A stretch of 64,000 bases of DNA, from positions 1,426,001 to 1,490,000 of the forward strand of contig NZ_CP046252.1 in NCBI RefSeq assembly GCF_009720145.1, written 5' to 3'. How positions within the stretch are numbered: the stretch's first letter is position 1; each line of letters starts with the position of its first letter. Source of the stretch: Sphingobium sp. CAP-1 (GTDB lineage Bacteria; Pseudomonadota; Alphaproteobacteria; Sphingomonadales; Sphingomonadaceae). A model generated the notes under the pieces. The model was not told the origin of the DNA and did no database searches. It worked only from the letters and a program-made list of their open reading frames with translations. Shown here one piece after another: positions 1 through 8,586 of this stretch. A program made the position numbers and the translations under genes.

Positions 1-179
1 AGAAAACCGGACGGCAAGGTGGCAGGGATGCGCCCCAACCAGTGGTCGAAGCAGATATGTCCCGATGCTGCAACGCCATAACATTTGCGGGATTCAAAGC
101 AAATGGCGACGCAGCCTGAATTCCCTATGTAGGGATATGTTCCGCAGCTTTAAATGTTGCTTCGGCAGAAAGGAGCAAC

Positions 180-428
180 ATGCACGGAAGCATGTTTTCG
201 TCCGCCGCAGCCGGGATATTTGCGATCAATCCGCAATATTATCACGAGCAGGACATGTCTGGTCCCAACCACCGGAGCAGGCAGCGGAATGCGCCGGGTG
301 AGCGACACCTTCGCCTTCTGCCGCATCGCGACCTCGCGGGAGGAGCAGAAGCGGCATATATGACAATGCCGCCGCTGCGCTCCCCGCCTGTGGGGGAGAG
401 CGCAGCGGCGGCATCCTCTTTACAATAG
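180..428 (+). CDS. possible small ORF, doubtful
   Basis: An 82-codon frame starts at an ATG preceded by AAGGAG at ideal spacing, which is the only reason to list it. The product has no recognisable domain, signal peptide or membrane segment, and its 3' end runs into the palindrome that probably terminates acnB from the other side. The first 446 bases of the window hold nothing else I can support. It may be a chance frame in GC-rich DNA. Confidence 0.15.
   Translation: MHGSMFSSAAAGIFAINPQYYHEQDMSGPNHRSRQRNAPGERHLRLLPHRDLAGGAEAAYMTMPPLRSPPVGESAAAASSLQ
366..414 (-). terminator. terminator-like hairpin downstream of acnB
   Basis: A roughly 17 bp GC-rich stem (arms beginning ATGCCGCCGCTGCG and ending in its complement) with a short loop lies about 30 bases beyond the acnB stop. 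The U-tract is poor on both strands, so it may act as an mRNA 3' stabilising hairpin or a Rho-assisted stop rather than a classical intrinsic terminator. Confidence 0.55.
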
Positions 429-446
429 GACCGGCGGCCCTCTCGA

Positions 447-3212
447 TCAGTGGGCCGCGGGCGGCGCGAACTTGGTCAGGTCGATGCCCACGACCGCGCT
501 CTTATATTCGTCCATGTTCGGCGTGCGGCCGAGGATGGTGGACAGCACCACGACCGGGGTCGATGCCAGCAGCGATTCACCCTTCTTCTCGGCCGTATCT
601 TCCACAACGCGGCCCTGGAACAGGCGGGTCGAGGTTGCGAGGACGGTGTCGCCCTTGGCGGCCTTTTCCTGATTGCCCATGCACAGGTTGCAGCCCGGAC
701 GCTCCAGATACAGCGTATTCTCATACTCCGTGCGGTTCGCGGTCTTGGGATGCACGTCATCGAACTCGAACCCGGCATACTTCTTCAGCACGTCCCAGTC
801 GCCCTCGGCCTTCAGTTCATCGACGATATTATAGGTCGGCGGGGCGACGACCAGCGGCGCCTTGAACTCGACCCTGCCTTCGGCCGCTTCGATGTTCTTG
901 AGCATCTGGGCCAGGATCTTCATGTCACCCTTATGCACCATGCACGAGCCGATGAAGCCCAGATCGACCTTCTTGGTGCCGCCATAATAGGACACCGGGC
1001 GGATCGTATCGTGGGTGTAGCGCTTGGACACGTCGGCATTGTTCACGTCCGGGTCGGCGATCATCGGTTCGTCGATCAGGTCGAGATCGACCACGACTTC
1101 CGCGAAATATTTCGCATTGGCGTCAGGCGCCAGCGCGGGCTTCTCGCCCGACCGGATTTCGGCGATGCGCGCATCCGCCTTGGCGATCAGGCCGCGCAGC
1201 GTGCCCGCGGCATTTTCCATGCCCTTGTCGATCATGATCTGGATACGCGACTTGGCGATTTCCAGCGACTCGATCAGCGTTTCGTCCTGCGAAATGCAGA
1301 TCGACGCCTTGGCCTTCATTTCGGCCGTCCAGTCGGTGAAGGTGAAGGCCTGATCGGCCAGCAGCGTGCCGATATGGACTTCGATGATGCGGCCCTGGAA
1401 CACATTTTCGCCGCCGAACTGGGCCAGCATCTGCGCCTGGGTCGCATGGACGACATCACGGAAGTCCATATAGGGCTGCATCTTGCCCTTGAACGTCACC
1501 TTGACCGACTGTGGGATCGGCATGGTCGCCTCGCCGGTGGCCAGGGCGAGCGCCACCGTGCCGGAGTCCGCGCCAAAGGCCACGCCCTTCGACATGCGGG
1601 TGTGGCTGTCGCCGCCGATGATGATCGCCCAGTCATCCACGGTGATGTCGTTCAGCACCTTGTGGATCACGTCGGTCATCGCATGATACACGCCCTTGGG
1701 GTCGCGCGCGGTGATCAGGCCGAAATTGTTCATGAAGGACATGAGCTTGGGGATGTTGGCCTGCGCCTTCTTGTCCCAGACCGATGCGGTGTGGCAGCCC
1801 GACTGATAGGCGCCGTCGACCAGCGGCGAGATGACGGTGGCCGCCATCGCCTCCAGTTCCTGCGCGGTCATCAGCCCGGTGGTGTCCTGCGATCCCACGA
1901 TGTTGACATTGACGCGCACGTCGGACCCCGCGTGCAGCACCTTGCCCGGCGTCACGCCTACGGCGTTGCGGTTGAAGATCTTTTCGACGGCGGTCAGACC
2001 CTGACCCTCGATCGCGATTTCCTTGTTCGGCGCGAATACCGGGGTCGGCTCGATGCCCAGCGTCTGCGCGGCGAAGGTCTGGAGCTTCTTGCCAAAGACG
2101 ATGGCGTAGCTGCTGCCCGCCTTCATGAATTCCATCTTCTGCGGGGTGAAGGCGCCGGCAACATCGACCAGTTCGTTGCCCGCCTCGTCGGTCAGCTTCT
2201 TGTTCTTAACGTCGATCTTCAGGACCGTGCCGGTTTCGACCGAGAATTTCTCCTCCAGCACCGGATTGCCGTCATTGTTGAGGATGGCCTTGCCGTCCGG
2301 GCCGGTCATCTTGGCCCAGTTCTGAAGGTTGATACCAATGCCGCCGGTCACGTCCACGGTGGTCGCGAAGATCGGCGAAATGCCGTTGGTGCCCGCGACG
2401 ACGGGCGCATAGTTGACGAAGGGGACATAGGGGCTTTGCTGCTTGCCGGTCCACAGCGCCACATTGTTGACGCCCGACATGCGCGAGGAGCCGACGCCCA
2501 TCGTGCCCTTTTCGGCGATCAGCATCACGCGCTTGTCGGGATGCTGGAGCTTGAGCGCCTGGATCTGCCGCTGCGCCTCGGTCGAGATCATGCACTGGCC
2601 ATGCAGTTCGCGGTCGGAGCGCGAATGCGCCTGGTTGCCGGGCGAGAGCAGGTCGGTCGAGATGTCGCCTTCGCCGGCGATGAAGGTCACGACCTTGATC
2701 TCGCCCTCGACATCGGGGAGCTTGACGAAAAATTCGGCCTTGGCGTAGCTTTCCAGCACATCCCTGGCGACGGCGTTGCCGGCCTTGTAGGCATCGCTCA
2801 ACCGGGCCATGTCGGCGTCGTAGAGGAACACCTGGGTCTTGAGTACATCGCCCGCCTGAGCGGCGATCGCAGCGTCACCGCCCAACGCGATGTCGAGCAG
2901 CACGGCGATCGAGGGGCCGCCCTTCATGTGGCTGAGCAGTTCGAAGGCGAAAGCGACCGTGATTTCCGGGACAGTCACGTCGCCCAGGATGATCTGCTTG
3001 AGGAACGCCGCCTTGACGCCCGCGGCGCTGGTGGTACCCGGCAGCGTGTTGTAGATGAAGAATTGCAGCGCGCCCGCGCGATGTTCGCTCCCCGCATCCT
3101 GAATCAGGGCGATGATTTCGCCGAGCAGGGCGCCATCGTCGATCGGCTTGGGCGCAAGTCCCTGAGTTTTTCGGCTGTCGATTTCGGCCAGATAATCCAG
3201 GTAAATGCTCAT
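447..3212 (-). CDS. acnB: aconitate hydratase B
   Basis: Bifunctional aconitate hydratase 2/2-methylisocitrate dehydratase, interconverting citrate and isocitrate in the TCA cycle in the cytoplasm. The N-terminus (YLDYLAEIDSRKTQGLAPKP) and HEAT-like first domain are typical of AcnB, not AcnA. The iron-sulfur ligands are visible as a cysteine in DLGFIGSCMVHKG and the pair in ERPGCNLCMGNQ near the C-terminus. I choose the ATG at 3212 (about 921 residues) rather than an upstream GTG at 3260 because homology begins with MSIYLDYLAEIDSRK and a GGGAACG ribosome site lies just before it. It is a single gene followed by a hairpin. Length is a little above the 865 residues of the E. coli enzyme. Confidence 0.97.
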   Translation of the reverse strand: MSIYLDYLAEIDSRKTQGLAPKPIDDGALLGEIIALIQDAGSEHRAGALQFFIYNTLPGTTSAAGVKAAFLKQIILGDVTVPEITVAFAFELLSHMKGGPSIAVLLDIALGGDAAIAAQAGDVLKTQVFLYDADMARLSDAYKAGNAVARDVLESYAKAEFFVKLPDVEGEIKVVTFIAGEGDISTDLLSPGNQAHSRSDRELHGQCMISTEAQRQIQALKLQHPDKRVMLIAEKGTMGVGSSRMSGVNNVALWTGKQQSPYVPFVNYAPVVAGTNGISPIFATTVDVTGGIGINLQNWAKMTGPDGKAILNNDGNPVLEEKFSVETGTVLKIDVKNKKLTDEAGNELVDVAGAFTPQKMEFMKAGSSYAIVFGKKLQTFAAQTLGIEPTPVFAPNKEIAIEGQGLTAVEKIFNRNAVGVTPGKVLHAGSDVRVNVNIVGSQDTTGLMTAQELEAMAATVISPLVDGAYQSGCHTASVWDKKAQANIPKLMSFMNNFGLITARDPKGVYHAMTDVIHKVLNDITVDDWAIIIGGDSHTRMSKGVAFGADSGTVALALATGEATMPIPQSVKVTFKGKMQPYMDFRDVVHATQAQMLAQFGGENVFQGRIIEVHIGTLLADQAFTFTDWTAEMKAKASICISQDETLIESLEIAKSRIQIMIDKGMENAAGTLRGLIAKADARIAEIRSGEKPALAPDANAKYFAEVVVDLDLIDEPMIADPDVNNADVSKRYTHDTIRPVSYYGGTKKVDLGFIGSCMVHKGDMKILAQMLKNIEAAEGRVEFKAPLVVAPPTYNIVDELKAEGDWDVLKKYAGFEFDDVHPKTANRTEYENTLYLERPGCNLCMGNQEKAAKGDTVLATSTRLFQGRVVEDTAEKKGESLLASTPVVVLSTILGRTPNMDEYKSAVVGIDLTKFAPPAAH

Positions 3213-3304
3213 CTCGTTCCCAACGTCATAAAGTGCCACGGAGTCGACGCGCAGCGCCACTTGCCGACTTTATGCCCGGTCTGGGAGCTGACGCGCCCCG
3301 GTAG

Positions 3305-3324
3305 GCCAACCGACGCCGGTTGGC
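3305..3324. repeat. short perfect inverted repeat upstream of acnB
   Basis: Eight-base arms GCCAACCG and CGGTTGGC separated by ACGC sit in the 230-base gap between the DUF885 gene and acnB, about 95 bases upstream of the acnB start. It could be a leader hairpin, an operator, or an imperfect terminator of the upstream gene; there is no T-tract. Confidence 0.35.
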
Positions 3325-3439
3325 AAGCCGCCGCAACGCAGCAAAATAGCATTGCGAACGCCGCCAATCCGCGCGGAATTGCGGCTTTTCATCCTACCCA
3401 TCGGAAATGCTGGACTTAAGTAGGATGCGCGCGGCCGAT

Positions 3440-5206
3440 CTACATCGCCTGTCGCGCCTTTTCCGCCGCGATCCAGCCATCGATCTGGCTTTCCAGCACG
3501 GTCAGCGGCACCGCCCCCTGCGACAGGACCGCGTCATGGAAGCGGCGCAGGTCGAATTTGGGACCGAGCGCCTCCTCCGCTTTGGCGCGCAACTGGCGAA
3601 TCCTGATCTCGCCCAGCTTGTAACCCAGCGCCTGCCCCGGCCAGCTAATATAGCGATTGACCTCCGCATCGATATTCGCGTCGGACAGGGCGCTGTTGGC
3701 CTTCATGAAGGCCACGGCCCTGCCCTTGTCCCAACCCTTGGCATGGATGCCGGTGTCGACCACCAGCCGGCAGGCCCGCCACATCTCATAGGACAGGCGA
3801 CCCATCATTTTTTCGGGCATATCATAGAGGCCCATCTCCTCGCCCAGATATTCGGTGTAAAGCGCCCAGCCCTCCACATAGGCGGTGAAGCCGGCCAGAT
3901 ATTTGCGGAAGGGCGGCAGCGGCAGTTCCTGTTGCAGCGCGATCTGGTTGTGATGGCCCGGCACCGCTTCATGCGCGGTCAGCGCCGGCAGTTCCCAATA
4001 GGGGCGCTGATCGAGCTTCGAGGTGTTGACCCAATAGGTGCCGGAAATGCCCGCTTCCGGCGATCCGGGGCCATAATAAGCGGTGGTGGTCCCTTCCGCC
4101 TCCGCCGCCGGGATCGGCTTCAACCCGTAAGGCAGGCGCGGCAGCGTGCCGAAATAGCGCGGCAACAGGCCGTCGATCGCCTTGGCCTGACGCGCGGCCA
4201 CGCGCAGAAGTTCCTCCGGTGTCCTGGCGTAATAGCTGGGATCGGTGCGCAAATGCTGGATATAGGCGGCACGGCTGGGATAGCCGGCCTTGGCCGCGAT
4301 CTCGTCCATCCGCTTGCCGATGCGCGCGACCTCATCGAGGCCGATTGCATGAATCTGGTCGGGCGTCAGGTCGGTGGTGGTGTGCGCCCGCACCCGGCTG
4401 ACATACCAGGCCGCACCGCCCGGCAAGGCCGAGGCGCTGTCGCTCTTGCGGCAATGGGGCAGATAGTCGGCCACGAACAGGTCGTGCCATTTGCGATATT
4501 CGGGCGTCAGCACGTCGCGGATGATCGTGACGGCGCGGGCCTGCATCGCGCCCCAGTCGGCGTCGCTGATGTCGCGCGGTTTCGGGCGTTTGAACGGCTC
4601 GTAGAAGCGCGTCTCCTCCGGCGTGCCGTCGACGATGCCGCTGATCGATTTGGCGTAATTTTGCAGCACCGAGCAAGGCTGGACATAGCCCCCCTTGATC
4701 GCCTGCCGCGTGATGGCAAGCGCGTCGCCATTCTGCTTCGGATAGAGGGCAAGGCGCGTCAGATAGCTGTCATAGTCGGCCCGATTGTAGAAGGGCAGAC
4801 CGTCGGCCATGCCCGAAAAGCCCTGATGCCAGCCATAATAGGTGGTGAACAGCATCAGCCGCTCGGCCGGATGCCGGTCGCTGTCGATATCGTCGCGCAG
4901 CATCCACAGCAGCACGTCGCGATTGACGCGGTCGGCGGGGTCGAGCGCCTGCGGAGCGACCGCCTCCAGCCGGGTGACGAAGCCCTGCTCCGCCCTGATC
5001 TGCGCGTCGCGGGCGGCGAGCGACATGTCGTAGATGCGATCATCATAATCGCGCACGCCGCGCGCGGTCGCCTCGACCGGGTGAGTCGAGAGATACCAGG
5101 CCCAATGGTCGTCCATGACCTTCGTCAGTTGATCGTGAGGCGCGGTCTGGGCGTGGGCCAGAACAGGCGTGGCGGCGACGAGGAGGAGAGACAGAATCTT
5201 GCGCAT
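3440..5206 (-). CDS. secreted DUF885 metallopeptidase-like protein
   Basis: A protein of about 588 residues with a cleavable signal peptide (MRKILSLLLVAATPVLAHAQ), so probably periplasmic. The body is a DUF885 domain. The zinc-peptidase-like motif HEAVPGHHNQ lies at about residue 412 and is followed by EGWALYTEYLGEEMG, where a glutamate ligand is expected. The family is thought to contain peptidases but substrates are mostly unknown. The start at 5206 gives the cleanest signal peptide; an in-frame ATG ten codons upstream (5236) is the alternative. It lies upstream of acnB on the same strand, with a 230-base gap that suggests separate expression. Confidence 0.85.
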   Translation of the reverse strand: MRKILSLLLVAATPVLAHAQTAPHDQLTKVMDDHWAWYLSTHPVEATARGVRDYDDRIYDMSLAARDAQIRAEQGFVTRLEAVAPQALDPADRVNRDVLLWMLRDDIDSDRHPAERLMLFTTYYGWHQGFSGMADGLPFYNRADYDSYLTRLALYPKQNGDALAITRQAIKGGYVQPCSVLQNYAKSISGIVDGTPEETRFYEPFKRPKPRDISDADWGAMQARAVTIIRDVLTPEYRKWHDLFVADYLPHCRKSDSASALPGGAAWYVSRVRAHTTTDLTPDQIHAIGLDEVARIGKRMDEIAAKAGYPSRAAYIQHLRTDPSYYARTPEELLRVAARQAKAIDGLLPRYFGTLPRLPYGLKPIPAAEAEGTTTAYYGPGSPEAGISGTYWVNTSKLDQRPYWELPALTAHEAVPGHHNQIALQQELPLPPFRKYLAGFTAYVEGWALYTEYLGEEMGLYDMPEKMMGRLSYEMWRACRLVVDTGIHAKGWDKGRAVAFMKANSALSDANIDAEVNRYISWPGQALGYKLGEIRIRQLRAKAEEALGPKFDLRRFHDAVLSQGAVPLTVLESQIDGWIAAEKARQAM

Positions 5207-5248
5207 GGGCGCAATGGATCGCCTGTGGCGACGCATTTGGCAAGAGGG

Positions 5249-5452
5249 TCAGGCGGCGGCGACGCCTTCGGCCTCGACTATGCCGTCGCCGGCATAATAG
5301 CCCTGCACCCGCACCCGCTTTTCGACATGATCGACGGGAACGCGCAACAGGACGAGGCGATAGCTGCCGCCCATGTCGCGCTGAAGCAGGAAACCGGCCT
5401 CATCGCGCAGCAGCCGGCCGGTTTCATCCACGCGATCGCCAATCCGGGTCAT
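5249..5452 (-). CDS. small DUF5818-like protein
   Basis: A 67-residue cytoplasmic protein with an internal pattern (ETGRLLRDEAGFLLQRDMGG, then a RVRVQGYY segment) resembling the small beta-barrel-like DUF5818 proteins common in sphingomonads. No catalytic residues are evident and function is unknown. It sits 42 bases upstream of the DUF885 gene and 32 bases downstream of the dehydrogenase gene on the same strand, so cotranscription is plausible. The family assignment is from memory of the pattern and is moderate. Confidence 0.65.
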   Translation of the reverse strand: MTRIGDRVDETGRLLRDEAGFLLQRDMGGSYRLVLLRVPVDHVEKRVRVQGYYAGDGIVEAEGVAAA

Positions 5453-5484
5453 ACTAGTGGCCCGCCGCGACGCCCCGGCATCGG

Positions 5485-6483
5485 TCAGACCCAGCCTTCC
5501 AGCACCTGGTTGGGCGGGCGATGGCCGTCGACCCAGGTACGGATATTGGCGATGACGCGCGCACCGGTGGCGTCGCGCCCTTCAAAGGTGGCCGATCCCA
5601 TATGCGGCAGCAGCACGACGTTGGACAGCGCCAGCAGGCGCGGATCGACCGCCGGTTCATGGGTGTAGACATCGAAACCCGCCCCGGCGATCCGCCCTTC
5701 CTCCAGCGCGTCGATCAACGCACCTTCGTCGGTGATTTCGGCGCGCGACGTGTTGATGAGGTAGGAGTCCGGTCCCAGCAGCGCGATGCGGCGCGCGTCG
5801 ATCAGCCCGCGGCTATCGGCGTTGAGCGGGCAATGGATCGAGAGAATGTCGCTGGCGGCCAGCAGCCCGTCCAGATCGGGCTGCCATTCGGCTTCCAGTT
5901 CCTGCTCCACCTCGAACGGCAGGCGGTGGCGGTTGTGATAGGCGATCGACAGGCCGAAGGCGCGGGCGCGGCGGGCGACGGCGCGGCCGATGCGGCCCAT
6001 GCCGATAATCCCCAATTTCTTGGCCGCAATGCGGTGGCCCAGCATCCCCGAAGGACTCCAGCCGCGCCATTCGCCGGTGCGCACCAGTTTCTCGCCCTCC
6101 GCCAGACGGCGCGGGACCGACAGGATCAGCGCCATCGTCATGTCGGCCGTATCCTCGGTCAACACGCCGGGCGTGTTGGTGACGATGATCCCCTTCCGCC
6201 GTGCGGCGGCAAGGTCGATATGGTCGACGCCGCTGCCGAAGCTGGCGATCAGTTGCAGCCGTTCGGGCGCGGCGTCGATCAGCGCGGCGTCGATCTGGTC
6301 GCTGATGGTCGGGACCAGCACGTCGCATTGCGCCATGGCGCGGGCGAGTTCGGCGTGGCTCATCGCCACATCGCCGACATTGAAGCTGGTGTCGAACAGG
6401 TCGGCCATGCGCGCCTCCACATTGGGCGGCAGGCGGCGCGTGACGATGACGCGCGGCTTGGCGGGACGCGGTTTCTTGGCCAT
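5485..6483 (-). CDS. D-isomer specific 2-hydroxyacid dehydrogenase (glyoxylate/hydroxypyruvate reductase type)
   Basis: A NAD(P)-dependent oxidoreductase of 332 residues acting on 2-hydroxy/2-oxo acids. The central Rossmann motif is GMGRIGRAVARRA. The catalytic set is present: the arginine in INTSRAEITDEGALIDAL, the glutamate in DVYTHEP and the histidine in VVLLPHMGS. The overall pattern, including DTSFNVGDVAMS near the start, fits glyoxylate or hydroxypyruvate reductases. The ATG at 6483 is preferred because the upstream alternative at 6519 adds residues with no homology. It is divergent from the SH3 protein gene, with about 110 bases between starts. Exact substrate cannot be told from sequence. 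Confidence 0.9.
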   Translation of the reverse strand: MAKKPRPAKPRVIVTRRLPPNVEARMADLFDTSFNVGDVAMSHAELARAMAQCDVLVPTISDQIDAALIDAAPERLQLIASFGSGVDHIDLAAARRKGIIVTNTPGVLTEDTADMTMALILSVPRRLAEGEKLVRTGEWRGWSPSGMLGHRIAAKKLGIIGMGRIGRAVARRARAFGLSIAYHNRHRLPFEVEQELEAEWQPDLDGLLAASDILSIHCPLNADSRGLIDARRIALLGPDSYLINTSRAEITDEGALIDALEEGRIAGAGFDVYTHEPAVDPRLLALSNVVLLPHMGSATFEGRDATGARVIANIRTWVDGHRPPNQVLEGWV

Positions 6484-6593
6484 GCCCAAGCCGCTATTCC
6501 CCGCCGCCCTGCGGGTCAAGCGGATAAAGACTGTCGCAACGCGGCGCGAGGCGGTATGGGAGACGCATGGGTGACATGGTTTTCGGGTCTGGC

Positions 6594-7064
6594 ATGAAGC
6601 GGCTTTTACTGGGTGCGGGCGCGCTTGCGGCGCTGGGCGCGGCGGGCGTGGCGCTGGCGGCCCCGGCCAAGCCGGTGCCTTACTGGGCGTCGCTGGCGCA
6701 GGATGAGGCGCGGATGCGCGTCGGGCCGAGCCTGGATTATCCGTCCAACTGGGTCTATCGCCGCCGCGACCTGCCGGTGAAGGTGCTTCAGGTGCTGGGC
6801 CAGTGGCGCAAGGTCGAAGATCCCGACGGCGCGCAGGGATGGATGCATGTCCGCCTGCTGAGCGACACGGCCACCGCGATCGTTCGGGCCGATATCGCGC
6901 CGCTGCGCGAATCCGCCAGCGACGGCGCGCGCGCCCTGTTCCGGGCGGAGCGCGGCGTGGTCGGCCGCCTGAGCGATTGTTCGGGCGGCTGGTGCGGCTT
7001 CGACATCAAGGGCCAGCGCGGCTATGTGAAGGCCAGCGATGTGTGGGGCGCGACCGGGAAATAG
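6594..7064 (+). CDS. exported bacterial SH3-domain protein
   Basis: A 156-residue protein with an N-terminal signal peptide (MKRLLLGAGALAALGAAGVALA) followed by two SH3-like segments. The first contains ARMRVGPSLDYPSNWVYRRRDLPVKVLQ, WRKVEDPDGAQGWMH and a second copy covers IAPLRESASDGARALFRAERGVVGRL to GQRGYVKASDVWG. Such SH3_4/SH3b proteins are periplasmic and often bind peptidoglycan or cell-wall peptides. The start at 6594 places the signal peptide correctly; an upstream ATG at 6567 would add nine residues. It is monocistronic and divergent from the dehydrogenase. Confidence 0.85.
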   Translation: MKRLLLGAGALAALGAAGVALAAPAKPVPYWASLAQDEARMRVGPSLDYPSNWVYRRRDLPVKVLQVLGQWRKVEDPDGAQGWMHVRLLSDTATAIVRADIAPLRESASDGARALFRAERGVVGRLSDCSGGWCGFDIKGQRGYVKASDVWGATGK

Positions 7065-7104
7065 GATTTGCCGCGCTTAGCTTCGCATATTTCCCGCTAA
7101 TTTT

Positions 7105-7139
7105 GACATTTTGATGCGGGAGTTGGACATTTTCGTGCG
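7105..7139. repeat. tandem 21-base-period direct repeat, possible IS end remnant
   Basis: GACATTTTGATGCG (7105-7118) is repeated as GACATTTTCGTGCG (7126-7139), 12 of 14 bases identical, period 21 bases. Paired subterminal repeats of this kind are seen at ends of IS21-family elements, but no transposase gene or second end is present. The next 125 bases to the orphan gene hold nothing else I recognise. Confidence 0.3.
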
Positions 7140-7265
7140 CGCGGGATGCGGAGGCGGACGGTGTGAAAGAGCCGTGGTCGGGCTTAGCAGGGATGGCCGA
7201 TGTAGGACAGTTTGGGGTGGTTAGGCGACCGTCAGGTTTTCGGAAAAATTCACCGATAGCAGACG

Positions 7266-7661
7266 TTACCTGCTTACTCGGAAGGGATGCTGGGGATTGC
7301 GCAGAATGAAATCCTCAACGTCGCGGAGTCGTTCTGGCATCGCCTCGACATCTCGCCATCGCGTATGATTGATGAAGCGAAATCCCGCGTTCCATAGCGC
7401 TTGGACCTTGGTCCATTGCTCAACGTCTGATTTTCGAGGCACCTTAAATGCACGCCCCATCCAATGGAGGTCAGCCCTGCATTCCGGGCATATGGCGCTC
7501 GCTTCCTCAGCCAGCTTCCATGACTTCCGGCATTCGAAGCATGCATGTGGCCAAAGGCATTCCGGGCCACGATGCCGAGGCGGCACATATGGCTCGTGAA
7601 CAACTCGGTTTCCCAGCGCTCGCCGCAGTTCCATGCGCTCAGTTTTTGACAGATCGGCCAT
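7266..7661 (-). CDS. hypothetical protein with a zinc-ribbon-like Cys cluster
   Basis: A 131-residue protein starting MADLSKTERMELRRALG, behind a weak AGAGA ribosome site (upstream alternative at 7700). It contains two CxxC pairs (CFECRKSW and CPECRADL), spaced like a rubredoxin-type zinc ribbon, so it probably binds zinc. The C-terminal half (RFINHTRWRDVEAMPERLRDVEDFI) is unrecognised. The base composition is visibly more AT-rich than flanking genes and the gene stands alone, next to a possible IS remnant, which suggests horizontal acquisition. No function is proposed. Confidence 0.6.
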   Translation of the reverse strand: MADLSKTERMELRRALGNRVVHEPYVPPRHRGPECLWPHACFECRKSWKLAEEASAICPECRADLHWMGRAFKVPRKSDVEQWTKVQALWNAGFRFINHTRWRDVEAMPERLRDVEDFILRNPQHPFRVSR

Positions 7662-7781
7662 TCTCTGAATTTGAACTATGCCCGGGACGTCAGCAATCAA
7701 GAATTACGGCACACGAGACGACTGGCAACAAATGGTCGCAAGCAGATGATTGAAGTCGTGATGCACGAGGCCCGCCCCCTC

Positions 7782-8393
7782 TCAACGACGGCGTTCGACC
7801 GATACGGAGAAGTGCGGGACCAGCGCGCAATCGGCGGGGGCGGTGCCGAAGGCGGCGCGGTCGATGCAGTTGGCGGCCGATGCGAAATTCGCCGCGATCG
7901 CCGCGCGGACGATGCCATTGTCGCGCATTCCGGCGTCGACCCCGCCGCCCTTGGCCGAGGTCGTGATTTCCCGGTCGAAAATCATCTGGCCATTGTCGAT
8001 CCGCACCAGTTGATAGTGCAGCGTCACGCTGGCCTCATTCTTCGTGCCGATGCGAAAGGGCGTGTCGCTACCCTTCCATGTCACGACCAGCCGGGCGCGG
8101 CCGGACGCGGCATCGGGCGCCAGCATGTTCATCCGGTCGATACTGTCGCGCAGCGCCGCGTTGACGCTCGACCGTTTGGCCGCCGCGATCCAGTTGAGCG
8201 CGGAGCTTTTGATCGTGGGCGGCAGGCCCGCAATCTCGCTCGTCTCGATGCGATGATAGAGCGGGTGGCTGGCGGCGACCGGCCGGGGCGTTTCCGGCGC
8301 GAAGGGCAGGCCGATCGCCACCATCGGAATATCGTCCGCCAACGCGGGGGAAGTGGTCAAAGCGAGCAGCATCGGGGCAAGACATAAGCGCAT
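7782..8393 (-). CDS. exported protein of unknown function
   Basis: A 203-residue protein with a signal peptide (MRLCLAPMLLALTTSPALADD), so probably periplasmic. The mature part contains SGRARLVVTWKGSDTPFRIGTKNEASVTLHYQLVR and a final CxxxxxxxxxxC pair (NCIDRAAFGTAPADC) that could form a disulfide. I recognise no family with confidence. The ATG at 8393 gives the proper signal peptide; the longer frame upstream reads into a palindromic repeat (8460-8529) and is spurious. It appears monocistronic. Confidence 0.7.
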   Translation of the reverse strand: MRLCLAPMLLALTTSPALADDIPMVAIGLPFAPETPRPVAASHPLYHRIETSEIAGLPPTIKSSALNWIAAAKRSSVNAALRDSIDRMNMLAPDAASGRARLVVTWKGSDTPFRIGTKNEASVTLHYQLVRIDNGQMIFDREITTSAKGGGVDAGMRDNGIVRAAIAANFASAANCIDRAAFGTAPADCALVPHFSVSVERRR

Positions 8394-8459
8394 AATGCTG
8401 TTGTCGCCGCTATGCATGACCATAGGATTAAAGTCGGATGACCTCACATTGACCCACCC

Positions 8460-8529
8460 CGTCATTGCGAGCGTAGCGAAGCAATCCATGTGTGCGCCAG
8501 TGGATTGCTTCGCTTCGCTCGCAATGACG
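8460..8529. repeat. palindromic repeat family A, copy 1
   Basis: A 70-base palindrome bounded by CGTCATTGCGAGC and its complement GCTCGCAATGACG. The core is AATCCATGTGTGCGCCAG plus TGGATT. Related copies are at 35292-35385 and 37951-37980. It lies between two minus-strand genes and could form a long hairpin in RNA. Confidence 0.8.
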
Positions 8530-8586
8530 ATTCAGGTAAATGTCATCTCGCTCTAAAGAAGGGGGCCGCAGCCCCCTTCCCCATCC

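Noticed and set aside
450..3419. Very long open frame opposite acnB (similar ones lie opposite prsK, the TPR gene, pnp, ppiD-like, infB and others)
   Set aside because: Antisense shadows of GC-rich genes with strong codon bias; translations are arginine/histidine-rich and match no family.
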